Source of the DNA: JBIOWF01 sp044868295
GTDB lineage: Bacteria > Actinomycetota > Actinomycetes > Streptosporangiales > Streptosporangiaceae
Assembly: GCA_044868295.1 (NCBI GenBank)
Contig: JBIOWF010000317.1
Span: 1 to 13,826 of the forward strand
Reading direction: 5' to 3'
DNA length: 13,826 bases
Shown: positions 13,815 to 13,826 of the stretch, one piece after another
How the letters are laid out: each line of letters starts with the position of its first letter
Position numbering within the stretch: position 1 is the first letter of the stretch
Translations under genes and position numbers: made by a program
Notes under the pieces: model-generated
Told to the model about the DNA's origin: nothing
Databases searched by the model: none
What the model saw: only the letters and a program-made list of their open reading frames with translations

Positions 13815-13826
13815 GGAAACAACGGT

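Overview
The window is high-GC, dense actinomycete DNA. GTG and TTG starts are frequent, genes overlap by 4 nt, and TTA leucine codons are very rare. The uvrD2-type helicase (with tetracysteine and HRDC domains) and the mycoredoxin-like gene are actinobacterial markers. The sequence fits a developmentally complex actinomycete (Streptomyces or Streptosporangiales type); I cannot fix the genus.

Left part (1-4564), mostly housekeeping. A leftward gene probably begins at the extreme left edge (start near 25), behind a promoter-like pair and a perfect 9-bp inverted repeat that looks like a TetR-type operator. Next come leftward tesB (acyl-CoA thioesterase II) and uvrD2 (superfamily 1 helicase), 21 nt apart and probably one operon. 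Divergent from uvrD2 are a secreted alpha/beta-hydrolase with a low-complexity Ala/Ser/Thr/Val repeat and a mycoredoxin-like protein with a CGPC active site. A 50-bp imperfect tandem duplication separates this part from the next.

Right part (4679-13814), a biosynthetic cluster. Eight leftward genes run in from beyond the right edge. In transcription order they are: KAS I/II-type ketosynthase, fused alpha-beta class I CoA-transferase, canonical KAS III, group A flavin monooxygenase, HAD-family phosphatase, AfsA-family butenolide (gamma-butyrolactone) synthase, a divergent KAS III-like protein lacking the usual His and Asn, and an SDR oxidoreductase. Several junctions are translationally coupled (ATGA or GTGA overlaps, an 11-nt overlap, a stop directly abutting a start), so they probably act together.

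Inferred pathway: the CoA-transferase and the ketosynthases supply a beta-ketoacyl thioester. The AfsA-like enzyme condenses it with a phosphorylated triose (or another sugar), the HAD protein removes the phosphate, and the SDR and flavin monooxygenase tailor the ring. The divergent KAS III could transfer or condense a further acyl group. The set resembles methylenomycin-furan signalling (MmfL/MmfP) and methylenomycin-type genes (AfsA-like plus KAS III), but this combination is one I do not recognise. It is the best candidate for an undescribed system here. Only two genes of the cluster, AfsA and the SDR, carry in-frame TTA codons, suggesting bldA-type control. No ACP, dedicated regulator, exporter or resistance gene of the cluster is visible; these may lie beyond the right edge.

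There is no gene-free stretch longer than 300 bases, and no tRNA, rRNA, CRISPR or transposase was seen.
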